Origin: Natribaculum breve
GTDB lineage: Archaea > Halobacteriota > Halobacteria > Halobacteriales > Natrialbaceae
Direction: 5' to 3'
NCBI RefSeq assembly: GCF_023008585.1
Contig: NZ_CP095390.1
Location: 3,224,001 to 3,288,000, forward strand
DNA: 64,000 bases
This document shows positions 1 to 8,791 of this stretch, piece by piece; position 1 is the first letter of the stretch, and every line of letters begins with the position of its first letter. Under the pieces are notes generated by a model. The model was not told where the DNA came from and searched no databases. It saw only the letters and a list, made by a program, of their open reading frames with translations. The position numbers and the translations under genes were made by a program.

Positions 1-1
1 G

Positions 2-247
2 GCCAGCACGAACCACTGGCGTGGCATCCGCGCTCGAGTCAACGGCTTCGAGGAACTTCGCGTCGCACGCATCGACAGCGACCAGAACCCCGCACACCCC
101 CTCGCGAACGCCCCCGATCAGTACGCACACGTCAACGACGAACTCGACCGGTGTGTCCTCCCGGAGTGTCCGGAACCCACGGCCGCGGAGTTCCCGCCGC
201 CGTCGCGGGCGAACCGTAACAGTGGCGGCAGCCACGCCTCCGACTAG
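2..247 (+). CDS. C-terminal fragment of an unrecognised protein
   Basis: The reading frame is open from the left edge and ends at TAG 245-247, giving the last 81 residues. Codon use is normal for the window (GC-rich third positions). The fragment has a compact part (NHWRGIRARVNGFEELRVA) followed by an acidic stretch and a Pro/Ser-rich tail. It contains two Cys residues (CVLPEC) but no complete metal site. I do not recognise the family. It lies 69 bp before the DUF2240 gene and reads the same way, so the two may be cotranscribed. The start is outside the window. Confidence 0.6.
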   Translation, partial: ASTNHWRGIRARVNGFEELRVARIDSDQNPAHPLANAPDQYAHVNDELDRCVLPECPEPTAAEFPPPSRANRNSGGSHASD

Positions 248-316
248 CGTCTGCTGACCGTCGTTCGATCTGGTAAATCGCCAGCGTTAACCCGTCGGAT
301 CGCAGATTCCGTGGCG

Positions 317-769
317 ATGAGCCTCCGCGTCGCCGTCGCAGCGCCGTTCAAACAGAACGGCACTCGAACGCTTCGAGAGAACGAGTTCGTCGTCGCGCTC
401 TCGCTGGACAGAGACTGGTTCTCGCCCGACCAGGCGAAGCGACTCATCGACGTCGCGACCGAACGGGAACTCGTAGAGCGAGACGGGGCCGAACTCCTCG
501 TCGCGTTCGACCCCGCGGAGGTGACGGTGCCCGAGGAGTTCACTCCCGACGAGGACCTGCTGCGCGAGCGATCGGCGTTCGAGCAGGTGCTCGACGCGCT
601 CGTGGCGGAGGGCCTCGAGAAACACGAGGCCGTCGGCGCGATCAACGCGTTGCAGGGCGACCTCGGCGTCACGATCGAGGTTGCGGCGGTCGTCTACGCC
701 CGCCGGCAGGGGATCGACGTCGCGGACCTCGTCCCCGTCGCGCGGTCGGCGCTGACCGAAGACGATTAA
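317..769 (+). CDS. DUF2240 family protein
   Basis: 150 residues. It matches the haloarchaeal DUF2240 pattern in my memory: a short N-terminal segment on the theme VAAPF, then a helical DNA-binding-like part (FSPDQAKRLIDVA, residues about 33-45) and a helical C-terminal half. The function is unknown; the helical layout would suit a small DNA- or protein-binding factor, which is inference. An in-frame GTG lies two codons upstream (311), but the ATG at 317 gives the family-like N-terminus. It sits between an unknown gene and a small haloarchaeal protein, all on the same strand. Confidence 0.8.
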   Translation: MSLRVAVAAPFKQNGTRTLRENEFVVALSLDRDWFSPDQAKRLIDVATERELVERDGAELLVAFDPAEVTVPEEFTPDEDLLRERSAFEQVLDALVAEGLEKHEAVGAINALQGDLGVTIEVAAVVYARRQGIDVADLVPVARSALTEDD

Positions 770-792
770 CGACGGGCGACGGAGGGACGTGT

Positions 793-1191
793 ATGGTCGA
801 GGATCGGATCACCGACGGCCGACGCATCGCCGAACTGCTCGCCTCGGAGATCGACGGACGCGAGGACGGCGAACTTGCCCACTTTGCCGTGACCAACGCC
901 GACCGCGACGTCGAGCCGACGGTCGACGGCGCTCGCGCGTACGACGTCGAGCGAGACGGCGACCGCTTCGCACGCGCGTTCGTCCACGAAGACAGGGCCC
1001 ACCTCGAGCTCGAGGCGGGTCGCGACGCGACGCTCGAGGCCGCCGAAGACGCCGACCTCAGGGTACGACCGAAGGCGACGACGCCGCCGAAGACGCTTTT
1101 GTTCGTCGAGAGCGGTGCGGAGGTAAAGCGAGCGACGAGCGTCCTCGAGGCTGCGAGCAGGGCGGCCGGAACCGACGGCGACGACGAGTGA
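793..1191 (+). CDS. Hypothetical haloarchaeal protein
   Basis: 132 residues, very acidic, no membrane segment and no cysteine. It begins 23 bp after the stop of the DUF2240 gene and is probably in the same transcript. The sequence reads as an alpha/beta protein with a basic strand near residues 92-108 (RVRPKATTPPKTLLFVE) and an amphipathic C-terminal helix. I do not recognise a characterised family. Codon use is normal, so it is very likely a real gene. Confidence 0.75.
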   Translation: MVEDRITDGRRIAELLASEIDGREDGELAHFAVTNADRDVEPTVDGARAYDVERDGDRFARAFVHEDRAHLELEAGRDATLEAAEDADLRVRPKATTPPKTLLFVESGAEVKRATSVLEAASRAAGTDGDDE

Positions 1192-1326
1192 CCGCGAGCG
1201 GCGACGACGCGACGATCGGGGACGTCTCGAGGCTGCCGGCTGTGAGCCGACGCGGCCTCGGCGACTCGTCCCCGGCCCGTATTTTTACGTGAGCCGCCGC
1301 CGTCTGTCTCCCTCGAGTACGCTACG

Positions 1327-1704
1327 ATGGACGTTCCCCGAGAAGGAGACGTACACACGGTCGAACGGACGTTTACGACCGAGGACGTACGCCGGTTCGC
1401 GGAACTCTCCGGAGATACACAGCCCCAGCACGTCGACCCCGACGAGGACGGTCGACTCGTGGTTCACGGACTGCTGACGGCGACGCTGCCGACCGCCATC
1501 GGCGGCGACCTCGAGGTGCTGGCACACACGATGGAGTTTACGTTCCACCGGCCGGTCTACACGGGCGAGTCGATCACCTGCACGTGGACCACCGAGGACG
1601 TCGAGGAGCGCGACGATCGGTACGAACTCGATGTATCGATCGACTGTCGCAACGACGACGACCTCGTGGTGAGCGGCTCGGTTACGGGACTGATCTGGAA
1701 GTAG
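1327..1704 (+). CDS. MaoC-like hotdog dehydratase
   Basis: 125 residues, one hotdog fold as in MaoC/R-specific enoyl-CoA hydratases. The hydratase signature region is visible: FAELSGDTQPQHVDPD (about residues 23-38), where the usual catalytic Asp-x-x-x-x-His is present as D30 and H35, then VHGLLTA for the central helix. Such proteins hydrate enoyl-CoA or form parts of thioesterase-like enzymes in the cytoplasm; the substrate cannot be read from the sequence. It is preceded by a 135-bp spacer, so it may have its own promoter. Confidence 0.85.
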   Translation: MDVPREGDVHTVERTFTTEDVRRFAELSGDTQPQHVDPDEDGRLVVHGLLTATLPTAIGGDLEVLAHTMEFTFHRPVYTGESITCTWTTEDVEERDDRYELDVSIDCRNDDDLVVSGSVTGLIWK

Positions 1705-1725
1705 CTCGTCCCTCGCCCGATCGCG

Positions 1726-2385
1726 TCACTCGAGCGTCGCGACGACCGCCGGCACTTCCTCGGGAACCGCGGGCTGGTCGACGTGTGCGACCGCCCGCGG
1801 GTCTGGAGCGGGGCCGTCCTCGAGTAACACCTGGACGGCGTGCATGTCGGCGTTGGTCGCGCCGTAGACGTCGGCTTCGACCTCGTCGCCGACGTACACC
1901 GCGTCCCCGGGGGCGACCTCGAGTTCGTCGAGCACCGCCTCGAACGCCCGCCGGTCGGGCTTGCCGGCCTCGAGTTCGCCGGTCACGACGGCGGCGTCGA
2001 ACGTCTCCTCCCAGCCGAGCGTCTCGAGTTTGTCCCGCTGGGCGCGGACGGGGCCGTTCGTCAGCAGACCGACGCGGTACTCGCGTCCGAGGTCCTCGAG
2101 CATCGCCTCGACGCCTGGAACGGGCGCGAGCGCGTCGGCGATCGTCTCCCGGTAGGCCGCGGCGACCGCGCCGGGGTCGACGTCCGCGTCGCAGTCCTCG
2201 AGCAGGTCGGCGAAGATCGGGCGGCGGGTCTCGCGGGTGAGGTTGTGCCGGTGTGCCTCGAGGTAGGCCTCGCGCGAGAGCGGCGGTGCACCGGCCGTCC
2301 GCGCCGCCTCGGCGAGGATCGTTTCGCGGTCCCGGTCGGGGACCGCCAGGGTGTAATCGAGGTCGAAGACGACCGCCCGTGGCAT
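1726..2385 (-). CDS. HAD-superfamily hydrolase
   Basis: 219 residues starting MPRAVVFDLDYT. All HAD motifs are visible: DxD with D8 and D10 (motif I, nucleophile and acid/base), LLTNGPV (motif II Thr), a Lys in GKPDRRAF (motif III), and VGDEVEADVYGA (motif IV acidic pair). A helical cap lies between motifs I and II, as in phosphoglycolate phosphatase-like subclass I enzymes. It is probably a small-molecule phosphatase; the substrate is unknown. A start four codons upstream (2397) exists, but this ATG leaves the usual short lead before motif I. It is convergent with the MaoC gene. Confidence 0.85.
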   Translation of the reverse strand: MPRAVVFDLDYTLAVPDRDRETILAEAARTAGAPPLSREAYLEAHRHNLTRETRRPIFADLLEDCDADVDPGAVAAAYRETIADALAPVPGVEAMLEDLGREYRVGLLTNGPVRAQRDKLETLGWEETFDAAVVTGELEAGKPDRRAFEAVLDELEVAPGDAVYVGDEVEADVYGATNADMHAVQVLLEDGPAPDPRAVAHVDQPAVPEEVPAVVATLE

Positions 2386-2433
2386 GTGTCTACGCATACG
2401 GCCGAGAGGATTTGAAGATGTCTGTTCTGCGCG

Positions 2434-3690
2434 TTAGACCGTCCCGTCCGACTCGAGCCACGGGACGACGCGTCTCTCGATCGGACTCGAGTACTGCATG
2501 AGCGAGGTCCCGAGGATGCTCATTACCAGGACGTAGCCGACCGCAAAGGCGTAGATCGTGTTTGCAACGTCTTCCGGAAGGCCCTCGCCGGCACCGCTGA
2601 GAGCGATGCTCGCGATGATCAGCGAGAACTCGCCGCGCGTGACCATGCCGAGTGCGACCCGCGTCGACCGCCGCGCGTCGAGGTCGTAGATGCGCCCGCC
2701 GAGGTAGCCGCTCGCGAGTTTCGTCGGCGTCGTCACGAGCGCCGCGATGGCGACGAGCGACGCCACGCCGGCGAACAGCGTCGGGTCGGTGACCAGTCCG
2801 ATCCAGAAGAAGAAGACGGCGGCGAAGGTGTCGCGGACGGGCTCTAACAGCCGCTCGAGTTCGGTGACGTGGTCGGTCGAGCTGAACGCCATGCCGACGA
2901 AGAAGGCGGCGACGGCCTCGCTGACGCCGAGTGCGAGCGCACCGCCGGCGATCAGGACGGTGATGCCGACCGCCCGGAGGACGACGAACTCGTTCGAGTC
3001 GGCCTCGAGGCTGCGCTGGAACAGCGCCGTACCGAAGTACACGAGCACGGAGAGTCCGAGGAGAAACGCGACCGCGAGGCCGATCGATCGTGCGGCCTCG
3101 CCGACGCTTCCCCCGCCGAGGACGAGTGCGGCCGCGATCGAGAGGTAGACGGCGATGACGAGGTCCTCGAAGACGAGCGTGCCGAGCATCGGGTTGGCCT
3201 CGTCGTTTGCGATCCAGCCGAGGTCGATCAGCGACTTGGTGATGATCGCAGACGAGGAGATGTAGACGACGCCCGCGACGAGGAAGGCAGGCAGGAACGC
3301 TCGAAAGAGGACGTAACCGACGACGAGTCCGACGCCGAAGTTGACGACCAGGTCGACGACGCCGGCTCTCCCGATTCGGTTTCTGGCCGCCAGGAGCCGG
3401 TCGACGTTGAACTCGAGACCGAGGAAAAAAAGCAGGAAGACGATCCCGAGTTCGGCTCCGAGGGCGACGAAGTCGGTCTCGGCGAGCGCGAGGGCAGATC
3501 CGTGTGGCACGGCGTCGGTCCCGAGGAGCGCGGGGAAGTCGAGTCGCCCGAGGACGTGCGGGCCGAGTCCCATCCCGACGAGGATGTAAAAGGGGATGAC
3601 CGACTGGCCGATCCGGTTCGCCACGAGGCCGGCGAGCGCGACGGCCCCGAAGAGGACGCCGACGTCGACCAGAGCGGTTTCAGTCGCCAC
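2434..3690 (-). CDS. CPA2-type cation:proton antiporter (KefB/KhtU-like)
   Basis: 418 residues, about 12 to 13 membrane helices covering the whole length, with no cytoplasmic TrkA-N domain at the C-terminus. The Na+/H+ exchanger fold is suggested by FFLGLEFNVDRL (helix 3), SSAIITKSLIDLG with a following NEANP-like loop, and LGMVTRGEFSLIIASIAL near the end, typical of KefB/NapA relatives. The start is GTG. The regulatory protein ends 35 bp upstream on the same strand, so the two form an operon similar to bacterial khtT-khtU (K+/H+ antiporter with separate RCK_C subunit). Transport of K+ versus Na+ cannot be told from sequence alone. Confidence 0.88.
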   Translation of the reverse strand: MATETALVDVGVLFGAVALAGLVANRIGQSVIPFYILVGMGLGPHVLGRLDFPALLGTDAVPHGSALALAETDFVALGAELGIVFLLFFLGLEFNVDRLLAARNRIGRAGVVDLVVNFGVGLVVGYVLFRAFLPAFLVAGVVYISSSAIITKSLIDLGWIANDEANPMLGTLVFEDLVIAVYLSIAAALVLGGGSVGEAARSIGLAVAFLLGLSVLVYFGTALFQRSLEADSNEFVVLRAVGITVLIAGGALALGVSEAVAAFFVGMAFSSTDHVTELERLLEPVRDTFAAVFFFWIGLVTDPTLFAGVASLVAIAALVTTPTKLASGYLGGRIYDLDARRSTRVALGMVTRGEFSLIIASIALSGAGEGLPEDVANTIYAFAVGYVLVMSILGTSLMQYSSPIERRVVPWLESDGTV

Positions 3691-3725
3691 TCCGTCTCAC
3701 CTCCGGCGGTGTCGTCATCGTCCGG

Positions 3726-4220
3726 TCACCGTTCGTCGCTGCTTCCGAGCAGCTTTTCGAACTCTCTGCAGTCCTCTCGATCGCCGACGACGACGAGCGT
3801 GTCCCCGACCTCGATCCTCGTCTCGGGCGTCGGCGACGTGATCACCTCGTCGTCGCGCTGGATCGCGATGATCGAGACGCCGGTCACCTCGCGAATCCTG
3901 GCGTCGCCGATGGTCTGGCCGGCGAGTTCGCCGTCCGACGCGACGCTGTACCACTCGATGTACGTCCCCTCGGTGAGCAGCGTCTCGACGCGCTCCGTCT
4001 GGACGGGCTGGAAGTACGCCCCCTCGAGTATCGTCCCGACCGTCCGGGCGAGCCGATCCGACAGCTCGAAGAGTTTGTCGGAGTCGGCGTCGGCCTCCGG
4101 CTTCAGGAACACCTCCCGCTTGCCCGTGTTGTGCGTGACGACGACGAGCCGCTCCCCGTCCTCGAGTTCGATCTCGTACTTCTTTCCCACGCCGGGGAGG
4201 TCGCTCTCGTAGACCGTCAT
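3726..4220 (-). CDS. Antiporter regulatory subunit with TrkA-C (RCK_C) domain, KhtT-like
   Basis: 164 residues starting MTVYESDLPGVGKK. The N-terminal half (1-80) carries the KhtT-type pattern of a short beta domain (KYEIELEDGERLVVV). The C-terminal half is an RCK_C domain: the GQTIGDARIREVTGVSIIAIQR segment, followed by a strand-turn ending GDTLVVVGDRED, which usually binds a nucleotide or cation signal. It probably gates the CPA2 antiporter encoded downstream. A longer frame runs upstream, but a TATA-like box 20 to 29 bp before this ATG supports leaderless initiation here. Confidence 0.87.
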   Translation of the reverse strand: MTVYESDLPGVGKKYEIELEDGERLVVVTHNTGKREVFLKPEADADSDKLFELSDRLARTVGTILEGAYFQPVQTERVETLLTEGTYIEWYSVASDGELAGQTIGDARIREVTGVSIIAIQRDDEVITSPTPETRIEVGDTLVVVGDREDCREFEKLLGSSDER

Positions 4221-4239
4221 ACGAAGACGACGGGCGGGA

Positions 4240-4249
4240 GACATAATAA
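4240..4249 (-). promoter_or_regulatory. TATA box of the antiporter operon
   Basis: On the minus strand the sequence reads TTTTATTATG and lies 20 to 29 bases upstream of the ATG at 4220. That is the spacing of a leaderless haloarchaeal promoter. The divergent trkH gene begins at 4430, so the two potassium-related units share this 209-bp spacer. Confidence 0.6.
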
Positions 4250-4429
4250 AACGCGTGACGACGGGACGGCCAGACCGGTCGCGCTGGCGCTTCGAGACGA
4301 TCCGCGGCAAACGAGTCACAGCGTTTATGAGTGGTCTGCGAGTCTACGCAGATACGGCAGACCGCGCCGACGTCGACCGGCGGGGTGTGGACGCAGTTCG
4401 ACGACACCGTTCGATCCAGACGAGAACCG

Positions 4430-5971
4430 ATGAGCAGGAACCTACACGTCGATTATCGCTCGAGTGTCAGTTACGTCGGGACGGTACTGAAGTATCTCTC
4501 GCTGACGCTCCTGTTTCCGACCGCCGTCGCAGTGTACTACCGCGAGAGCCCCGTGCCGTTTCTCGTCGCGCTCGTCGTCGCCGTCGCGCTCGGACTGGCG
4601 CTCGAGCACCTCGAGCCGGAGCCGACGCTCGGCCACCGGGAGGCGTTCCTGCTGGTCTCGCTCACCTGGCTGGTCGTGCCCCTCGTCGGGACGATCCCGT
4701 ACCTCGTCGCCGGTCAGGGGACCGTCGCCCACCCGGTGGACGCGCTGTTCGAGAGCATGAGCGGGTTCACCACGACCGGGGCGACGGTTCTCGAGGAAAT
4801 CTCCGTCGAACGCCACTCCCGGTCGATGCTGCTGTGGCGACAGCTCACCCAGTGGCTCGGCGGGATGGGCATTCTCGTGTTGATGGTCGCGATCCTCTCG
4901 GAGCTGTCGGTCGGTGGCACCCAGCTCATCCGGGAGGAGGCCCCCGGCATCGAGGTCGAGAAGCTCACGCCGCGCATTCGAGACACGGCGCGGGCGCTCT
5001 GGGCGATCTACGCCGGGTTCACCGTCCTCGCCGTCGCCGTCTACTACGGGCTTCACCTCGTGGGGCTGGCCCCGAACATGACCTTCTACAACGCGGTCGC
5101 ACACGCGCTCACGACGTTGCCCACGGGCGGGTTCTCGCCCGAGGCGCGAAGCGTCGAGGCGTTCACGCCGGCCGTCCAGTGGGCCGTCATGCTGTTTATG
5201 ATCGTCGCGGGGACGAACTTCGCGCTGTACTGGTACGCGGTACGGGGCCAGCCCGACCGACTGCAGCGAAACCCCGAGTTCCGCACGTACCTCTTCGCGA
5301 TGGGCGTCGTCGGCGTCCTCCTGTCTGGCCTGCTGTTTCTGGGCGTCGGCCTCGCCGAGACGCCGGCGATCGACCCGCTCCCGGGCGACCTCGAGCACTC
5401 GCTTCGTCAGGGGCTCTTCCAGGCGATCGCGATCGTGACGACGACCGGCTACGCGAGCATGGACTTCAACACCTGGGACCCGTCGGCACAGGTGGTCCTC
5501 CTGTTCGCGATGTTCCTCGGGGGATCGGCCGGTTCGGCGGCCGGCTCGGTCAAGATCGTCCGCTGGTACGTCATCCAGAAGTCGATGCACCGCGAGATGT
5601 TCAAGGTCGTCCACCCGCAGGCGGTGCGTCCGGTTCGAATGGGCAAGGCTGGTGACGTCGTCGACGAGGACACGGTTCACAGCATCTTCGTCTTCGTCGG
5701 GCTGTTCCTGACGCTGTTCGTCGTCTCGACGGTCCTCCTGTTTCTCGACGCCCATCGCACGGGGCTGTCGCTGTCGGCGCTCGAGGCGACGAGCGCCACG
5801 ATCGCGACGCTCGGGAACGTCGGCCCGGGGTTCGGCCTCGTCGGGCCGATGGAGAGCTACTACCCGTTCTCGAACGCAGCGAAACTCTACATGGTGTTTC
5901 TCATGTGGATCGGCCGCCTCGAGATCCTCTCCGTGCTCGTCATCTTCACGCCGGCGTACTGGCGGTCGTGA
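4430..5971 (+). CDS. trkH: TrkH-family potassium uptake channel protein
   Basis: 513 residues with about 10 to 12 hydrophobic segments. The four pore-loop repeats of the TrkH/KtrB superfamily can be picked out by their filter glycines: MSGFTTTGATV, LPTGGFSPEA, TTTGYASMDF and TLGNVGPGFG. These line a K+ path in the cytoplasmic membrane. Longer in-frame starts exist upstream, but MSRNLHVDYRS gives the normal TrkH beginning. No trkA gene is adjacent; the divergent RCK_C protein lacks the nucleotide-binding RCK_N half, so the usual TrkA partner must be elsewhere. Arrangement next to a K+/H+ antiporter-type operon suggests a locus for potassium balance. Confidence 0.93.
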   Translation: MSRNLHVDYRSSVSYVGTVLKYLSLTLLFPTAVAVYYRESPVPFLVALVVAVALGLALEHLEPEPTLGHREAFLLVSLTWLVVPLVGTIPYLVAGQGTVAHPVDALFESMSGFTTTGATVLEEISVERHSRSMLLWRQLTQWLGGMGILVLMVAILSELSVGGTQLIREEAPGIEVEKLTPRIRDTARALWAIYAGFTVLAVAVYYGLHLVGLAPNMTFYNAVAHALTTLPTGGFSPEARSVEAFTPAVQWAVMLFMIVAGTNFALYWYAVRGQPDRLQRNPEFRTYLFAMGVVGVLLSGLLFLGVGLAETPAIDPLPGDLEHSLRQGLFQAIAIVTTTGYASMDFNTWDPSAQVVLLFAMFLGGSAGSAAGSVKIVRWYVIQKSMHREMFKVVHPQAVRPVRMGKAGDVVDEDTVHSIFVFVGLFLTLFVVSTVLLFLDAHRTGLSLSALEATSATIATLGNVGPGFGLVGPMESYYPFSNAAKLYMVFLMWIGRLEILSVLVIFTPAYWRS

Positions 5972-6125
5972 CCGTGACGTGGCGTGCACGCGAAGGTCGA
6001 CCGCTCGTCGACCATCCGTGACGTCGAGGCGGCCGTCGCCGATCGACTCGCGTCTCGGGTGTCCACCGAACCGGGCCACGGTCGGGTTCGTAACCTACTT
6101 GGAACGCACGCGCGCTACCTCGTTC

Positions 6126-6926
6126 ATGAACTTCTTCGACCGGCTGCACGACCGCATCCGGACGGTCGACAGCGTCGTCTCGGTCGGCCTCGACCCCGAC
6201 CCGGATCGCATCCCCGACCACCTGCGCGACCACGACCTCCCCCGGTGGGCGTTCAATCGCCGGATCATCGACGCCACCCACGAACACGCAGCCGTCTTCA
6301 AGCCCAACGCCGCCTTCTACGAGGACCCCGACGGCTGGCGCGCACTCGAGGAGACGATCGCCTACGCCCACGGCAAGGACGTCCCCGTCCTGCTGGACGC
6401 GAAACGGGCGGACATCGGAAACACGGCCCGCCAGTACGCGAAGGTCCTCGAGACGGTCGACGCGATCACCGTCAACCCCTACATGGGCCGGGACTCGCTG
6501 CAGCCGTTTCTCGCCGACGAGACCTCGGGCGTCTTCGTCCTCTGTCGGACCTCGAACCCCGGCGGGGCCGACTTACAGGACCTCACGCTCGAGACGGGCG
6601 AACCGCTCTACGAGCGCGTCGCCGCCCTCGCCGACCTCTGGAACGAGAACGACAACGTCGGCCTCGTCGTCGGCGCGACGAAGCCGGAAGAACTCGAGGA
6701 CCTCCGCGAGCAGGTGCCCGACCTGCCGTTTCTCGTCCCCGGCGTCGGCGCACAGGGTGGCGACGCCGAGGCCGCCGTCGAGTACGGCCTCGCAAACGGC
6801 GTCGGCCTCGTCAACTCCTCGCGCGGGATCATCTTCGCCGGTGAAGACGCGGGCGAGGAGTTCGCTGCCGTCTCCGGACGGGCCGCGAAGCGGCTGAAAC
6901 GGCGGTTGAACCAGTATCGCGACTGA
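6126..6926 (+). CDS. pyrF: Orotidine 5'-phosphate decarboxylase
   Basis: 266 residues. It makes UMP from OMP, the last step of de novo pyrimidine synthesis. The active-site signature DAKRADIGN begins at about residue 91, which contains the catalytic Lys and Asp residues. Length and the N-terminal VGLDPDPDRIP match the longer, bacterial-type OMPDC subgroup (about 270 residues) rather than the short archaeal type. GVGAQGGD (about residue 207) forms the phosphate-binding loop. The frame is open further upstream, but the ATG at 6126 gives the family start. Confidence 0.93.
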   Translation: MNFFDRLHDRIRTVDSVVSVGLDPDPDRIPDHLRDHDLPRWAFNRRIIDATHEHAAVFKPNAAFYEDPDGWRALEETIAYAHGKDVPVLLDAKRADIGNTARQYAKVLETVDAITVNPYMGRDSLQPFLADETSGVFVLCRTSNPGGADLQDLTLETGEPLYERVAALADLWNENDNVGLVVGATKPEELEDLREQVPDLPFLVPGVGAQGGDAEAAVEYGLANGVGLVNSSRGIIFAGEDAGEEFAAVSGRAAKRLKRRLNQYRD

Positions 6927-6970
6927 CCGGCGGGTCGAAACGGCCGTCGCCTCGACGAGCACGCCGGGCC

Positions 6971-7768
6971 CTACGTCGTCGAGATCACGACGACGGCGAT
7001 CCCGGCGACGCCGGCGAGAACCCCGACCGCACGTGCCAGCTGTTCACCCCGCGCGACCGTTCGCTCGAGCGAGAGCGCGACCGCGATCAGCGCCATCCAG
7101 ACGACGTTCATCGAGCCCACGATCACCATGAACGCGAACAGCGCCCAGCAACAGCCGACGCAGAACACGCCGAACTGCCAGCTCGTCCGGACGGCACCGC
7201 GAACCCCCGGTCGGTGGTGGCTCATGAGAAAGCCAAGCGGCGACCGACAGTACCGCAGGCACCGGTACTTGTACGGCGAGAGCTGATAGCCCGCCAGGAG
7301 CAGCAACGTTCCGCCCATCAGGAGCCCGCCGTGGGCGTTCGCGAGGGTGGCGATCGGCACCAGCGCATTGACGGCGAGCGGGACGACTCCCGTCAGCGTC
7401 CACACGAGCGAGTACGTTCCGACGAACGCCCCGACGCGCACCGCTTTCCCCGCGGTCGTCGTTCCCTCGAGCGTCCTCGCGTACAGCCGAAACAGCGGGA
7501 CCGACGACGGGTACATCATGGCGATCATCATCACGCCCCACATGCCCAGGTAGAGGCCGATGCCCGTCGCGCCGTTCGAGAGTGCCATCGCCTCCGGCAC
7601 TCCCGGATCGGACATTCGCATCCCCGTGCCCGTCTCGCCGCCTGGCATCGGAAGCCAGCGGCCGACGACCGCCGCCCACGCGAGCAGCGCGATCACGTAG
7701 GTAACGAGCGCGACGATCGGGCCGGAACGGACGGAAATCCAGTCTCGAAACGAGTTCCGCGTCCCCAT
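6971..7768 (-). CDS. DUF2182 polytopic membrane protein
   Basis: 265 residues with about six to seven membrane helices. It has the DUF2182 hallmarks MMIAMMYPSSVPLFRLY (Met-rich helix near residue 85) and YKYRCLRYCRSPLGF with a Cys pair, then FCVGCCWALF with three more Cys residues in the second half. The family is described as a predicted metal-binding membrane protein; the Met- and Cys-rich helices would suit copper, which is inference. It starts 32 bp after the DUF1326 gene on the same strand and this pairing recurs in many genomes, so the two products very likely work together. Confidence 0.85.
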   Translation of the reverse strand: MGTRNSFRDWISVRSGPIVALVTYVIALLAWAAVVGRWLPMPGGETGTGMRMSDPGVPEAMALSNGATGIGLYLGMWGVMMIAMMYPSSVPLFRLYARTLEGTTTAGKAVRVGAFVGTYSLVWTLTGVVPLAVNALVPIATLANAHGGLLMGGTLLLLAGYQLSPYKYRCLRYCRSPLGFLMSHHRPGVRGAVRTSWQFGVFCVGCCWALFAFMVIVGSMNVVWMALIAVALSLERTVARGEQLARAVGVLAGVAGIAVVVISTT

Positions 7769-7800
7769 GGCTGGTCGGTTGGATCGGCGTCCCGCCCCCG

Positions 7801-8412
7801 TCAGGCGTTCGCCAGTTCGAAGTCGCCGAGGTAGGCGTTGTTCTCCGAGACGTCCCACGTGAACTGGTCGTCGTAGGAGACGGTCGCCGTCGTCGACCTG
7901 CCGGTCTGCATCTCGTGGCTGGCCGTCAGCGGGTGGGGTGCGATCGTGCCGACCTCCCCGTTGAACCCGACCGCGCCGCTGGCGTCCATCTCGACGACGT
8001 CCCCGACCTCGACGGCGAAGTCCGATCCGTCCCGCGAGAACCTGATCGGCACGGTCGCGACGTCGGCGGACCTGACGTGTGCGTCGGCGACCGCCGCCCA
8101 GATCCCGCCGGCGCGACCGAAGTAGATGTCCTCGAGGGCCTCGCGCTGGTCGTCGTCGGCCGTCTCGTCGACGAGGAGTACGACGTCCCACTCCGTCTCG
8201 GGACTGAACATGACGCCCTCCTCGGTCGAGATGAGCATCCCGACGTCTAACCCGTCCAGGTCCACGTCGCCGTAGTGCCCCTCTTCGATGTGCCACGCCA
8301 GCGAGGCGTTACAGACGCCGCCGTCCGGTTGCTCCATCCAGATGCACTGGCACGCGACGTCGCAGTTGCAGGCTTCGACGTAGTCCCCCTTGAGAGTCCA
8401 TTCCTGCGTCAT
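7801..8412 (-). CDS. DUF1326 Cys-rich protein
   Basis: 203 residues, no signal peptide, acidic. The N-terminus contains the DUF1326 cysteine cluster EACNCDVACQC (about residues 13-23) and a further Cys in VCNASLAWH. The rest reads as a beta-rich domain. The clustered cysteines could bind a soft metal ion. It is the first gene of a two-gene unit with the DUF2182 membrane protein. I know of no proven biochemical role for the pair. Confidence 0.85.
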   Translation of the reverse strand: MTQEWTLKGDYVEACNCDVACQCIWMEQPDGGVCNASLAWHIEEGHYGDVDLDGLDVGMLISTEEGVMFSPETEWDVVLLVDETADDDQREALEDIYFGRAGGIWAAVADAHVRSADVATVPIRFSRDGSDFAVEVGDVVEMDASGAVGFNGEVGTIAPHPLTASHEMQTGRSTTATVSYDDQFTWDVSENNAYLGDFELANA

Positions 8413-8491
8413 TGGTGAAAACCATGGTATACGACAACGCGTAACACGATAAAGCTATCACTCCCTCACTGCGCCAGAACTGGCGTCGCTC

Positions 8492-8791
8492 TCACCGCTC
8501 GCTCGCAGTGACGTCGACGCGATCGCCCCTGGTCGAGTCGTCGTCGCACTCGAGTCCGACGACGCGGCCGGCGATCCGGTCGCCGACGATCCGGCCGACG
8601 ATCTCGACCTCGACCGGGTCGGCGGGCGGGCGCTCCTCGAGTCGCTCTACCCCCTCGACGACGGCGACGTCCATCGGACTCGCGGGGTAGGGGTGGTCGG
8701 CGACGAGCTGGCCGTCTCGCTGCTCGAGGTCGAGACAGAACGTCTCGCCGACGGCGAGCGACTCCGACAGCAGGTCGCGGATCGAGACCAT
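8492..8791 (-). CDS. Small acidic haloarchaeal protein
   Basis: 99 residues starting MVSIRDLLSESLAVGE. Beta-rich, with DLEQRDGQLVADHPYP, and a Cys in GLECDDDST. No known domain recognised. Its ATG overlaps the TGA of the zinc-finger gene upstream by one base (8791), so translation is probably coupled and the two products may be functionally linked. A longer frame upstream is only the antisense-like extension into that gene. Confidence 0.7.
   Translation of the reverse strand: MVSIRDLLSESLAVGETFCLDLEQRDGQLVADHPYPASPMDVAVVEGVERLEERPPADPVEVEIVGRIVGDRIAGRVVGLECDDDSTRGDRVDVTASER

Noticed and set aside
2869..4212. A 447-codon frame on the plus strand opposite the antiporter genes
   Set aside because: It lies antisense to the clear CPA2/RCK_C genes, is made of Asp/Glu/Arg-rich shadows of their codons and matches no family. 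Long antisense frames are common in GC-rich DNA.
4442..6079. A 545-codon frame antisense to trkH
   Set aside because: Charged low-complexity shadow of the trkH codons; no family match.
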